Positions 1 through 6,693 of a stretch of DNA of 11,866 bases are shown here, piece by piece. The notes beneath the pieces are model-generated. The model had not been told where the DNA came from, searched no databases, and was given only the letters and a program-made list of their open reading frames with translations. The position numbers and the translations under genes were made by a program. Source of the DNA: Actinomycetota bacterium (GTDB lineage Bacteria; Actinomycetota; Actinomycetes; S36-B12; CAIYMF01). The DNA lies in contig WLOZ01000029.1 of NCBI GenBank assembly GCA_009699025.1, positions 1 through 11,866 on the forward strand, read 5' to 3'. Position 1 is the first letter of the stretch. Every line of letters begins with the position of its first letter.

Positions 1-144
1 GGTTCTGGCCACCATCGCGGTTCTGGCCACCATCGCGGTTCTGGCCACCATCGCGGTTCTGGCCACCATCGCGGTTCTGGCCACCATCGCGGTTCTGGCC
101 ACCATCGCGGTTCTGGCCACCATCGCGGTTCTGGCCTCGATCGC
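1..144 (-). repeat. 18-bp tandem repeat array coding GQNRDG in Rho
   Basis: Seven perfect copies of ggttctggccaccatcgc fill 1-126. An eighth copy with two changes follows at 127-144, and a more diverged ninth at 145-162. The array runs off the left edge, so the true copy number is unknown. On the minus strand each unit encodes one Gly-Gln-Asn-Arg-Asp-Gly block. Because 18 is a multiple of three, gain or loss of copies keeps rho in frame. The lack of silent differences among seven copies points to recent expansion or continuing homogenisation. Confidence 0.97.
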
Positions 145-517
145 GACTCTGGCCTCCGCCCGAGTCTCGGTTCTGCTGACGGTCGCCCTGCTGACGGGCA
201 GACTGCTCACCGTTCTGCTGACGGTCGCCCTGCTGACGATCGCCCTGCTGACGAACAGACGCATCTCCGTTCTGCTGGCCGTTCTGCTCGGCGGCCGGCT
301 GAGACTGCTGCCGGGGCTCGCGAGGCTCGCGAGCCTGGCGGGGCTCGCGCGGCTCACGCGGCTCACGGGCAGTTGAGTCGTTCGATTGCCGGCTGGAGAT
401 GGCGCCCACAAGGTCGCCCTTGCGCATGGCGGAGGTCCCAGAGATGCCGAGCTCGCCGGCGAGCTTCTTGAGCTCGGGCAGCTTCATGGCGGTGAGGCCA
501 GTGGTGGTTTCGGTCAC
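1..517 (-). CDS. rho: Transcription termination factor Rho, N-terminal part (partial)
   Basis: This is the first 172 codons of the hexameric RNA-dependent ATPase that ends transcription at rut sites; the RNA-binding and ATPase domains lie off the left edge. The GTG start at 517 is followed by MTETTTGLTAMKLPELKKLA, and then by GELGISGTSAMRKGDLVGAI (residues 21-40), the SAP-like Rho N-terminal helix bundle. A long low-complexity tail then begins: an REPREPR-type run at about residues 49-62, RQQGDRQQ-type repeats at about 88-116, and a GQNRDG array from about residue 124 to the window edge. Such Arg-rich inserts between the N-terminal bundle and the cold-shock-like domain are known for actinobacterial Rho. 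The start is supported by AAGGA (526-530), 8 nt upstream. The position beyond thrB matches the usual hom-thrC-thrB-rho order. The ATPase core is not visible, so identity rests on the N-terminal domain plus synteny. Confidence 0.9.
   Translation of the reverse strand, partial: MTETTTGLTAMKLPELKKLAGELGISGTSAMRKGDLVGAISSRQSNDSTAREPREPREPRQAREPREPRQQSQPAAEQNGQQNGDASVRQQGDRQQGDRQQNGEQSARQQGDRQQNRDSGGGQSRDRGQNRDGGQNRDGGQNRDGGQNRDGGQNRDGGQNRDGGQNRDGGQN
171..256 (-). repeat. Imperfect 15-bp repeats coding RQQGD blocks in Rho
   Basis: A second, older repeat family lies beside the 18-bp array. The unit ctgctgacggtcgcc occurs at 173-187 and 215-229, with variants beginning at 188, 230 and 245. A 26-bp stretch at 171-196 is repeated exactly at 213-238. 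On the minus strand the units encode Arg-Gln-Gln-Gly-Asp or Arg-Gln-Gln-Asn blocks, so they extend the basic, Gln/Asn-rich disordered tail of Rho. The units are less uniform than the 18-bp array. Confidence 0.85.
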
Positions 518-525
518 AGACCGGA

Positions 526-537
526 TCCTTCCGAAGG
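526..537 (-). promoter_or_regulatory. rho ribosome binding site within a short potential hairpin
   Basis: AAGGA (526-530) lies 8 nt before the rho GTG start and decides that start. AAGG (527-530) can pair with CCTT (534-537) across a CGG loop, so a small 4-bp hairpin could partly hide the ribosome binding site. The binding site itself is convincing. The hairpin is short and its effect is inferred. Confidence 0.6.
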
Positions 538-597
538 GATGAGTGTGCAGAGTGTGAAGAGACAGGGAGAGTGGGCAGAGTAGGCAGAGAAGTCACT
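537..597 (-). promoter_or_regulatory. C-rich, G-poor rho leader, candidate rut site
   Basis: Directly upstream of the rho ribosome binding site, the minus strand is pyrimidine-rich and almost free of G. In 541-590 I count 24 C, 16 T, 6 A and only 4 G, in DNA that is otherwise GC-balanced and GC-rich. It reads as loose 9-nt blocks such as TTCTCTGCC, TACTCTGCC and CACTCTCCC, giving many regularly spaced YC dinucleotides. Rho binds unstructured RNA with C over G and YC dimers. Autogenous attenuation of rho in its own leader is established in Escherichia coli and reported for Bacillus subtilis. I infer that Rho may bind here and limit its own expression. Confidence 0.5.
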
Positions 598-751
598 GTG
601 CGCGCAGACCGCCAGGCTCGATTGCTCGGCGCTAGGTCGGCCGGTTGGGATGACGTGGTTTTGCCCGAATCAGCGTCTCAAGGATGAGGAATCTGAGGAG
701 GGCCGCTTGACCCGGAGCCCGCGAAGTAGCACGAGCGCGTCGAACACCCTG

Positions 752-760
752 AGAGTAGCA
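752..760 (-). promoter_or_regulatory. Possible extended -10 promoter for rho
   Basis: The minus strand reads TGCTACTCT, fitting an extended -10 pattern (TGN then TANNNT). It lies about 25 bp after the thrB stop. Transcription from it would start near 745 and give a leader of about 230 nt that contains the C-rich segment. There is no good -35 hexamer; the nearest candidate is CGGACG with an 18-bp spacer. AGTAGCACG occurs twice on the plus strand (725-733 and 754-762), so a diverged copy of this motif follows 29 bp downstream. This is a weak prediction, and rho could also be read through from thrB, since I see no terminator hairpin between them. Confidence 0.25.
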
Positions 761-782
761 CGCGTCACCCCCGCCCGTCCGA

Positions 783-1694
783 TCAGCGGGTCGCGCGCAC
801 GCCCTCGGAGGCGATCACCAGCTCGCGCACCTCAAAGCCGTCGGCAAGCGAGCGCACCCGCTCGAGCACGTCGGAGTCGGTGAGCACGAGCACACTGGGG
901 CCCGATCCCGACACCGTGGCGGCGAGTCCGTCGGCACGCAGTCGGTCGAGGAGCGCACCCGTGAGCGGCATCGCCGGGCATCGGTAGGACTGGTGAAGCA
1001 GGTCGGCCGTGGCGTCGAGCACGAGAGACGGGTCCGACGTGAGCGCGTGCACCAGCAGTGCTGATCGTGCCGCATTCGTCGCGGCGTCGGCATGTGCGAC
1101 GGTTGCCGGGAGAAGCCCCCGAGCAGCCTTGGTCGACATGCGATCGGCCGGCACACACACGATGGCCCGAATGCTCGGGTGCACCGCGAGGGTCACCGCG
1201 CGCGAGAGACCCGTCGAGGCGTCGGGCCACGCAATGGTGAGGCCGCCGAGCAGGGCGGGCGCCACATTGTCGGGGTGCCCCTCAATTGCGACACTGAGGT
1301 CGAAGGCACGGTCAAGGCTAATGGGCGAGTGCGCTGCACCGGTGAGCTCGCGCGCGAGTGCGACCGCAGCGACGATCGCGGCAGCGCTCGACCCAAGGCC
1401 ACGACCGTGTGGAATTCGATTCAGGGCCGACAGTCGCAGCCCGGGCACACTCACGCCCACGTCGGCGAGGGCTCGCAGCACGGTGGCGGCTACGAGATGC
1501 CGCGCGCCCATCGGAAGGGCCCCCTCCCCCTCACCCCGCACCGTGACCTCGACCCCCGGGGAGTCGACGATCTCGGCGGTCACCTCATCGCGTAGCTCGA
1601 GCGCGAGACCCAGCGAATCGAAGCCAGGACCGAGGTTGGCGCTGGTGGCGGGTACGGCAACGGTGACAGGACCCTCGACCAGCGTGGCGCTCAT
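783..1694 (-). CDS. thrB: Homoserine kinase ThrB
   Basis: Cytosolic GHMP-family kinase that phosphorylates L-homoserine with ATP to O-phosphohomoserine, the substrate of ThrC, in threonine synthesis. The 303-residue length is usual for the family. All three GHMP motifs are present: [19 protein letters not shown] (residues 14-32), the ATP loop [13 protein letters not shown] (94-106), and the C-terminal TVSGSGPS (260-267). [14 protein letters not shown] (138-151) is also conserved. The ATG start at 1694 shares ATGA with the thrC stop, a 4-nt overlap typical of translational coupling. This matters because no strong Shine-Dalgarno sequence precedes it. thrB is the last gene of the lysA-hom-thrC-thrB block. 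I see nothing abnormal in it. Confidence 0.97.
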   Translation of the reverse strand: MSATLVEGPVTVAVPATSANLGPGFDSLGLALELRDEVTAEIVDSPGVEVTVRGEGEGALPMGARHLVAATVLRALADVGVSVPGLRLSALNRIPHGRGLGSSAAAIVAAVALARELTGAAHSPISLDRAFDLSVAIEGHPDNVAPALLGGLTIAWPDASTGLSRAVTLAVHPSIRAIVCVPADRMSTKAARGLLPATVAHADAATNAARSALLVHALTSDPSLVLDATADLLHQSYRCPAMPLTGALLDRLRADGLAATVSGSGPSVLVLTDSDVLERVRSLADGFEVRELVIASEGVRATR

Positions 1695-2749
1695 GCCAGG
1701 CCGAGAGCTTCGGCCGCACGCGCGGCGTCGACCGGCACTCGAACCGGCTCGGCGGCGCCCTCAATGGCCCACTGGGGGTCCTTGAGCCCGTTGCCAGTAA
1801 CGGTGCACACCACTCGCTGGCCCGGATCGAGCAGGCCCCGCTCGCTCATGAGCAACAGCCCAGCGACACCTGCAGCGGAAGCAGGCTCGACGAACACGCC
1901 CTCCTTGCCCGCGAGGAACCGGTACGCCGACAGGATCTGCTCGTCGGTCACCATGTCGATGACACCGCCACTGTCGTCGCGAGCCTCCACTGCCTGCTGC
2001 CACGACGCCGGGTTGCCGATTCGGATCGCGGTGGCGATGGTCTCGGGATTAGCTACCACCTCGCCTCGCACGATGGGTGCGGCTCCCTCGGCCTGGAAGC
2101 CCCACATGCGCGGGGTGCGAGTCGCGTGGCCGTCGGCCGCGTACTCGCGATACCCCTTCCAGTACGCCGTGATATTGCCCGCGTTGCCCACCGGCAGGCA
2201 GTGAATGTCGGGTGCGTCTCCCAGTGCGTCGACCACCTCGAAGGCAGCGGTTTTTTGACCCTCGATGCGGTCGGGGTTGACGCTGTTCACGAGCGCCACA
2301 GGGTAACCCTCGGAGAGATCGCGGGCCAGCACGAGGCAGTCGTCGAAGTTGCCGTCGACCTGCAGCAGGGTGGCGCCATGGATCAGCGCCTGAGCAAGCT
2401 TGCCCAGCGCAATCTTGCCTTCGGGCACCAGCACCGCGGCGGTCATGCCCGCCTTCGCGGCGTAGGCAGCGGCACTAGCGCTGGTATTTCCGGTGCTCGC
2501 GCAGATGACCGCTCGCGCGCCCGCCTCTGCCGCCTTCGAGATGGCCATGGTCATACCACGGTCCTTGAAGGAGCCCGTGGGGTTCATGCCCTCGACCTTG
2601 AGGAGAACCTCGCAACCGGTCATCTCGCTCAGAACACATGCATAGATATGGGGGGTTCCACCCTCGCCTAGGGTCACCACCGGCATCGAGTCACTGACCC
2701 CCAGTCGCTCGCGGTACTCGTGAATCACTCCGCGCCATTGGTGTGCCAT
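1691..2749 (-). CDS. thrC: Threonine synthase ThrC
   Basis: PLP enzyme that converts O-phosphohomoserine and water to L-threonine and phosphate, the last step of threonine synthesis. At 352 residues it is the short class found in actinobacteria. The PLP lysine is K62 in [11 protein letters not shown] (56-66). [13 protein letters not shown] (85-97) holds the cofactor, and [14 protein letters not shown] supplies the glycine-rich phosphate loop. The serine/threonine near the C-terminus that contacts the PLP pyridine nitrogen is expected in [11 protein letters not shown]. The ATG start directly abuts the hom TAA stop with no gap, and the TGA stop overlaps the thrB start. It therefore lies in a coupled operon with the enzymes that act before it. 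No defect is visible. Confidence 0.97.
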   Translation of the reverse strand: MAHQWRGVIHEYRERLGVSDSMPVVTLGEGGTPHIYACVLSEMTGCEVLLKVEGMNPTGSFKDRGMTMAISKAAEAGARAVICASTGNTSASAAAYAAKAGMTAAVLVPEGKIALGKLAQALIHGATLLQVDGNFDDCLVLARDLSEGYPVALVNSVNPDRIEGQKTAAFEVVDALGDAPDIHCLPVGNAGNITAYWKGYREYAADGHATRTPRMWGFQAEGAAPIVRGEVVANPETIATAIRIGNPASWQQAVEARDDSGGVIDMVTDEQILSAYRFLAGKEGVFVEPASAAGVAGLLLMSERGLLDPGQRVVCTVTGNGLKDPQWAIEGAAEPVRVPVDAARAAEALGLA

Positions 2750-4066
2750 TTAGCGTCCCGCCTCACCCTCGACTCGCATCACTCCGACAACGCGCTGCAC
2801 CGCGGGGGTCGCGCGCAATGAGTCGATGGTCGTCTGCAGTGCAGCGTCGGTGGCGAGGTGGGTGCGCACCAGGAGTGAGGCGTCGTCGCCACTTCCGTCT
2901 TGGCGGACCACCTGAATTGACACGCCGTTGTCGGCGAAGACCTGCGCGATGGTGGCCAGCACACCGGGCCGATCGGACACCTTGAGGTTCACGTAGTAGC
3001 GGGTGTAGGCGCTGCCGACCGGGCGCACCTCGAGGCCCGCGTAAGTCGACTCGCCCGGGCCGCGGCGTCCGCTGACCCGGTTACGGCCCACGGCCACGAT
3101 GTCGCCGAGCACGGCACTGGCCGTGGGAGCACCTCCGGCACCTCGGCCATAGAACATCATTTGGCCCGCCGAGTCGGCCTCGACAAACACCGCATTGAAG
3201 GCCTCACGCACGCTGGCCAGCGGGTGCGACCGCGGCACCATTGCGGGGTGCACGCGCACCACCACGCCGGCGTCGTCGTCGGTGAGCTCGGCGACCGCGA
3301 GGAGCTTGATCACGAAGCCCATGTCACGGGCGGCCTCAACGTCGGCGGCGGTCACGCCGGACATGCCCTCGCGATACACGTCAGCAATGGTGACCCGGGT
3401 GTGGAAGGCGAGCGACGCGAGAATCGCCGCCTTCGCCGCGGAGTCGAAACCCTCGACGTCGGCGGTGGGATCGGCCTCGGCATAGCCCAGTGCCTGTGCC
3501 TCGGCCAGCACCTCGGCGTAGTCGGCGGACTCCTCGTCCATCTTGGTGAGGATGAAGTTGGTGGTGCCGTTGACGATGCCAAGCACCCGGCGGATGTTGT
3601 CTCCCACCAGTGACTCGCGCAGGGGGCGCAGCAGTGGGATAGCACCCGCGACCGAGGCCTCGTAGTAGAGATCGACACCATGCAACTCAGCGGCCTCGTG
3701 CAGGGTGCCACCATCTTCAGCCAGCAGCGCCTTATTGGCCGTGACCACGCTGGCGCCAGACCTCATCGCGGCCAAGATCAACTCACGCGCGGGCTCAATG
3801 CCGCCCATCACCTCGATAACGATGTCGATGTCGCCCCGGGATACGAGGGAGAGTGCGTCGGCCGTGACCAGTGCGGGATCGAGCCCCTCGCGCGGCTTCG
3901 CCGTGTCGCGCACCGCGACACCGACGAGCTCGAGCGGTGCACCCACGCGAGCTGCGAGGTCGCCGGCGCTACCCACGAGCAGGCGCGCGACCTCGAGTCC
4001 CACCGTTCCCGCGCCGAGCAGAACAACCTTGAGAGGGGGACGCGCAGAAGCATCGGAGTCAGTCAC
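2750..4066 (-). CDS. hom: Homoserine dehydrogenase with C-terminal ACT domain
   Basis: NAD(P)H-dependent reduction of aspartate semialdehyde to homoserine, the branch from lysine towards threonine and methionine. The chosen GTG start at 4066 gives 438 residues, normal for actinobacterial Hom. It has a GGGAG ribosome binding site upstream and places the Rossmann motif LLGAGTVG at residues 16-23. The open frame continues upstream to 4231, but that part is out-of-frame lysA and has no family similarity. Catalytic-domain signatures include VVTANKALLAEDG, IVNGTTNFILTKM and LGYAEADPTADVEGFD followed by SAAKAAIL. The ACT domain begins near residue 357 (YYVNLKVSDRPGVLATIAQV) and probably gives threonine feedback inhibition, as in Corynebacterium. 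The start overlaps the lysA stop by 8 nt and thrC begins immediately after the stop. Confidence 0.96.
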   Translation of the reverse strand: MTDSDASARPPLKVVLLGAGTVGLEVARLLVGSAGDLAARVGAPLELVGVAVRDTAKPREGLDPALVTADALSLVSRGDIDIVIEVMGGIEPARELILAAMRSGASVVTANKALLAEDGGTLHEAAELHGVDLYYEASVAGAIPLLRPLRESLVGDNIRRVLGIVNGTTNFILTKMDEESADYAEVLAEAQALGYAEADPTADVEGFDSAAKAAILASLAFHTRVTIADVYREGMSGVTAADVEAARDMGFVIKLLAVAELTDDDAGVVVRVHPAMVPRSHPLASVREAFNAVFVEADSAGQMMFYGRGAGGAPTASAVLGDIVAVGRNRVSGRRGPGESTYAGLEVRPVGSAYTRYYVNLKVSDRPGVLATIAQVFADNGVSIQVVRQDGSGDDASLLVRTHLATDAALQTTIDSLRATPAVQRVVGVMRVEGEAGR

Positions 4067-5516
4067 GATCGACAGTCTCCCAGACTCCAGCGTCGAGCGC
4101 GAAGAGGTCATCCTCGGTCTCGCGACGCAGCATGGTGCGACTGAGTCCGCCACCAACCGCCACCACTGCAGGGCGAGGGATGTAGTTGTAGTTGCTGGCC
4201 ATCGGCCGGCAGTAGGCGCCGGTGGCCGCAAGCGCGAGCAGATCGCCAGGAACGAGGTCAGACGGAAGCCACGCGTCGCGCACCACCACGTCTCCGCTCT
4301 CGCAGTGCTTGCCCACGACCCTGGTGAGCATGGGGGGCGCCTCGCTCGTGCGCGACGCGAGCCGAACCGTGTAGTCGGCGTCGTAGAGCGCGGTGCGAAT
4401 GTTGTCGCTCATACCGCCGTCGACCGAGACGTAGGTGCGCACCACTCCGTGCCCGAGTTCGACGGCCTTCACGGTGCCAACCTCGTAGAGGGTGATCGCT
4501 GTGGGGCCCACGATCGCCCGCCCCGGCTCGACCGCGATCAATGGAACGTCCAGCCCAGCCGCCTCGCTCTCGCGGCGGACGATCGACCGCAGCTGCTCGG
4601 CCATGTCGACGACGTCAATGGGATCGTCTCCCTCGACGTAGGCGATACCCATGCCTCCGCCGAGGTTGAGTTCGAGCACCGTGTGGCCAAGCTCGGCCTG
4701 GATCTGAGCAGCGAAGCCCACCACGCGGTGCGCGGCCACTTCGAAACCCGCAGAGTCGAAGATTTGCGAACCGATGTGCGAGTGCAGCCCCACGAGGTTA
4801 AGCGACCTGAGCGCGAGCACGCGGGTGACAGCCTCGAGTGCGCTGCCGCTGGCCAGGCTGAAGCCGAACTTCTGGTCCTCGTGCGCGGTGGCGATGAACT
4901 CATGCGTATGCGCCTCGACGCCCGTGGTGACCCGAACCATCACGTCGGCCACCACCCCGCGCTCAGCTGCGAGGTGCCCCAGTCTCGCTATCTCCTCGAA
5001 TGAGTCGACGACAATTCGACCGACACCGGCGTCGAGGGCGCGGGCAAGCTCGGCAGAGGACTTGTTGTTGCCGTGCATGATCAACCGGTGGCCGGGGGCG
5101 CCGGCTCGAAGGGCGCACGCAAGCTCGCCCTCGGTGCAGACGTCGATCGACAGCCCCTCATCGAGGCACCAGGCTGCGATGGCGGTGGTGAGGAAGGCCT
5201 TGGCCGCGTAGTACACGGTGCCCGCCCCTGTCTCGCCCAGGACATCGAATGCACGCGCGTAGGCAGCGGCGCGTGATCGGAAGTCTCCCTCGTCGACGAC
5301 CATCAGCGGCGTTCGATAGGTGGCAGCTAGGTCGCGCACATCGCAGCCCCCGATGACCATCGCCCCGTGGTCGGCCGCGCTGGTCGAGCGGCCACAGCTC
5401 TCGGGCCAGATCTGAGCGTCGAGCCCATTGAGCTGGTCGGAGGACACGGGAAGGGGTGGGGCCCCCACGGCGGCGAGGACCTCGCCGTGCCGGGGCCCGG
5501 CGGGGTGCGCTCGCAT
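4059..5516 (-). CDS. lysA: Diaminopimelate decarboxylase LysA
   Basis: PLP enzyme that decarboxylates meso-diaminopimelate to L-lysine, the final step of lysine synthesis. I chose the ATG at 5516 (485 residues) because MRAHPAGPRHGEV resembles the N-terminus of mycobacterial LysA and because a leaderless-type -10 box lies just upstream. A GTG at 5537 would add seven residues but has no ribosome binding site. The PLP lysine is K106 in YYAAKAFLT. Further fold-III decarboxylase signatures are HGNNKS, GLHSHIGSQIF, LNLGGGMGIAY, VEPGRAIVGPT, the active-site cysteine region GKHCESGD, and GAYCRPMASNYNYIPRPAVV. The hom start overlaps its 3' end. In related actinobacteria argS is the direct upstream neighbour; here a racemase gene intervenes. 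Confidence 0.97.
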   Translation of the reverse strand: MRAHPAGPRHGEVLAAVGAPPLPVSSDQLNGLDAQIWPESCGRSTSAADHGAMVIGGCDVRDLAATYRTPLMVVDEGDFRSRAAAYARAFDVLGETGAGTVYYAAKAFLTTAIAAWCLDEGLSIDVCTEGELACALRAGAPGHRLIMHGNNKSSAELARALDAGVGRIVVDSFEEIARLGHLAAERGVVADVMVRVTTGVEAHTHEFIATAHEDQKFGFSLASGSALEAVTRVLALRSLNLVGLHSHIGSQIFDSAGFEVAAHRVVGFAAQIQAELGHTVLELNLGGGMGIAYVEGDDPIDVVDMAEQLRSIVRRESEAAGLDVPLIAVEPGRAIVGPTAITLYEVGTVKAVELGHGVVRTYVSVDGGMSDNIRTALYDADYTVRLASRTSEAPPMLTRVVGKHCESGDVVVRDAWLPSDLVPGDLLALAATGAYCRPMASNYNYIPRPAVVAVGGGLSRTMLRRETEDDLFALDAGVWETVDRD

Positions 5517-5522
5517 GGTGAC

Positions 5523-5528
5523 AGGGTA
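5523..5528 (-). promoter_or_regulatory. Putative leaderless-type -10 box for lysA-hom-thrC-thrB
   Basis: The minus strand has TACCCT, then six bases (GTCACC), then the lysA ATG. This matches the TANNNT-plus-six-or-seven arrangement of leaderless transcripts, which are common in actinobacteria. It also explains why lysA has no Shine-Dalgarno sequence. No clear -35 hexamer is visible 16-18 bp upstream. If it is real, the lysine/threonine genes have their own promoter inside the argS-racemase-lysA gene string. Confidence 0.4.
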
Positions 5529-5595
5529 ACTGACCACGGAGCTACGTTCGCGGCGGCCGAGATTCGCCTGCCGGCCTCAAGCACCATTACGCCGG

Positions 5596-6690
5596 CTACT
5601 GACCCGAATCTGTCGCAACCACCGGCGAGGACAACGTGTCGACAGCTTGGGGAGCGGCTCCCCAGCGACGCAGCGTGTCGACGGCCTGACCTGCCACCGG
5701 GTCGCCACCGTAGGGCAGCCGCGGCACCGGGCCTGTCGCACCGTCGGGCACGCCGAACCCTCCACGCTCGGCGAGCGCCTCCTGCGCCTCAGCGAGGTTG
5801 AGCACGGGGGCCACGCACGCATCGGTGCCCAACGCCAGCGCGGCCCACTCGTCGCGAGAGCGCCCGCTCACCGCGTGGGCGATCGCGGCCCGCAACTGCG
5901 GCCACTGCGCGGGGTCGTGGCGCCTGCCGTTCCACGACTCGTCGAGTCCGAGCAGCACGACCAACTCGGCGAAGAACTGCGGCTCAAGCGACGCGACGGA
6001 CAGCCAGCCGCCATCGGCGCACTCGTACACGTCGTAGTAGGGCAGGCCGGTGTCGAGCATGTTCACGCCCGCCTCGTCGCTCCAGAGCCCCTCAGCCCGG
6101 AAAGCGTGCTGCATCGAGGCGAGATAGCTCACGCCATCGACGATCGCGACATCGAGCACCCGGCCCCGGCCGGTTCGCTCTCGCTCGAGCAGAGCAGCGA
6201 GCACCGAGGTGACAAGAAACATCGAACCTCCGCCGAAGTCGCCCACCAGGTTGGCCGACGGCATGGGCGCCTGCCCGCGCCGAGTCGCTAGGTGCAGTGC
6301 CCCCGCGATCGCCACGTAGTTGAGATCGTGGCCGGCTCGAGAGGCGCGAGTGCCCACCTGTCCCCAGCCAGTCATGCGGGCGTAGACAAGCCGCGGGTTC
6401 ACCGCATGGCAGGCTTCGGGACCGATACCGAGACGCTCCATGACGCCCGGGCGAAATCCCTCGATCAGCACGTCGGCACACCTGACCACATCAAGCATGG
6501 CCGCAACCGACTCGGGTGACTTGAGGTCGACCGCCAGCATTGGTCGGCCACGCTCAAGCCCCCCGGGGGTGTCTCCAACCCCGGGGCGACGCACTCCGAC
6601 GACGTCAGCCCCCAGATCGGCGAGCATCATCGCGGCGAACGGGCCAGGACCGATGCCGACGAATTCCAGAACCTTGACGCCAGAGAGCAT
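5596..6690 (-). CDS. Alpha-methylacyl-CoA racemase-like family III CoA-transferase fold protein
   Basis: A 364-residue member of the CaiB/BaiF family whose residues match the racemase subgroup, which epimerises 2-methylacyl-CoA thioesters (branched fatty acids, sterol side chains). By a constant offset of five, the catalytic set known from the Mycobacterium tuberculosis enzyme (R91, H126, D156, E241) is found here as R86, H121 (AGHDLNYVAIAGAL), D151 (NLVGDFGGG) and E236 (ASLEPQF). RMTGWGQ at 105-111 and the N-terminal VLEFVGIGPGPFAAMMLADL also fit. It starts 3 nt after the argS stop and ends about 80 bp before lysA, so it is probably read with argS. A dedicated CoA-transferase is possible but less likely. 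Its placement in an amino-acid cluster is unusual, and its true substrate is unknown. Confidence 0.85.
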   Translation of the reverse strand: MLSGVKVLEFVGIGPGPFAAMMLADLGADVVGVRRPGVGDTPGGLERGRPMLAVDLKSPESVAAMLDVVRCADVLIEGFRPGVMERLGIGPEACHAVNPRLVYARMTGWGQVGTRASRAGHDLNYVAIAGALHLATRRGQAPMPSANLVGDFGGGSMFLVTSVLAALLERERTGRGRVLDVAIVDGVSYLASMQHAFRAEGLWSDEAGVNMLDTGLPYYDVYECADGGWLSVASLEPQFFAELVVLLGLDESWNGRRHDPAQWPQLRAAIAHAVSGRSRDEWAALALGTDACVAPVLNLAEAQEALAERGGFGVPDGATGPVPRLPYGGDPVAGQAVDTLRRWGAAPQAVDTLSSPVVATDSGQ

Positions 6691-6693
6691 GCC

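Noticed and set aside
1..126. CRISPR-like or non-coding tandem array
   Set aside because: Units are contiguous with no spacers, are 18 bp, and lie in frame inside rho, so this is a coding repeat.
1..160. Open plus-strand frame reading VLATIA repeats
   Set aside because: The unit is a multiple of three, so several frames stay open automatically. There is no start signal, and the opposite strand clearly encodes Rho.
1009..1785. Plus-strand open frame of 258 codons opposite thrB
   Set aside because: Shadow of thrB caused by third-position GC bias; no motif or ribosome binding site.
4067..4231. Longer hom starting at 4231
   Set aside because: The extra 55 residues are lysA read out of frame, lie before the GTG with a good ribosome binding site, and exceed the family length.
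3705..5003. Large plus-strand open frame of 432 codons opposite lysA and hom
   Set aside because: It is antisense to two genes with full sets of catalytic motifs. Its composition is that of a high-GC shadow frame, with no recognisable domain.
5570..5596. GCCGGC inverted pair as a terminator after the racemase gene
   Set aside because: Only six pairs, a 15-nt loop and no T-run; the element is self-complementary and common in high-GC DNA.
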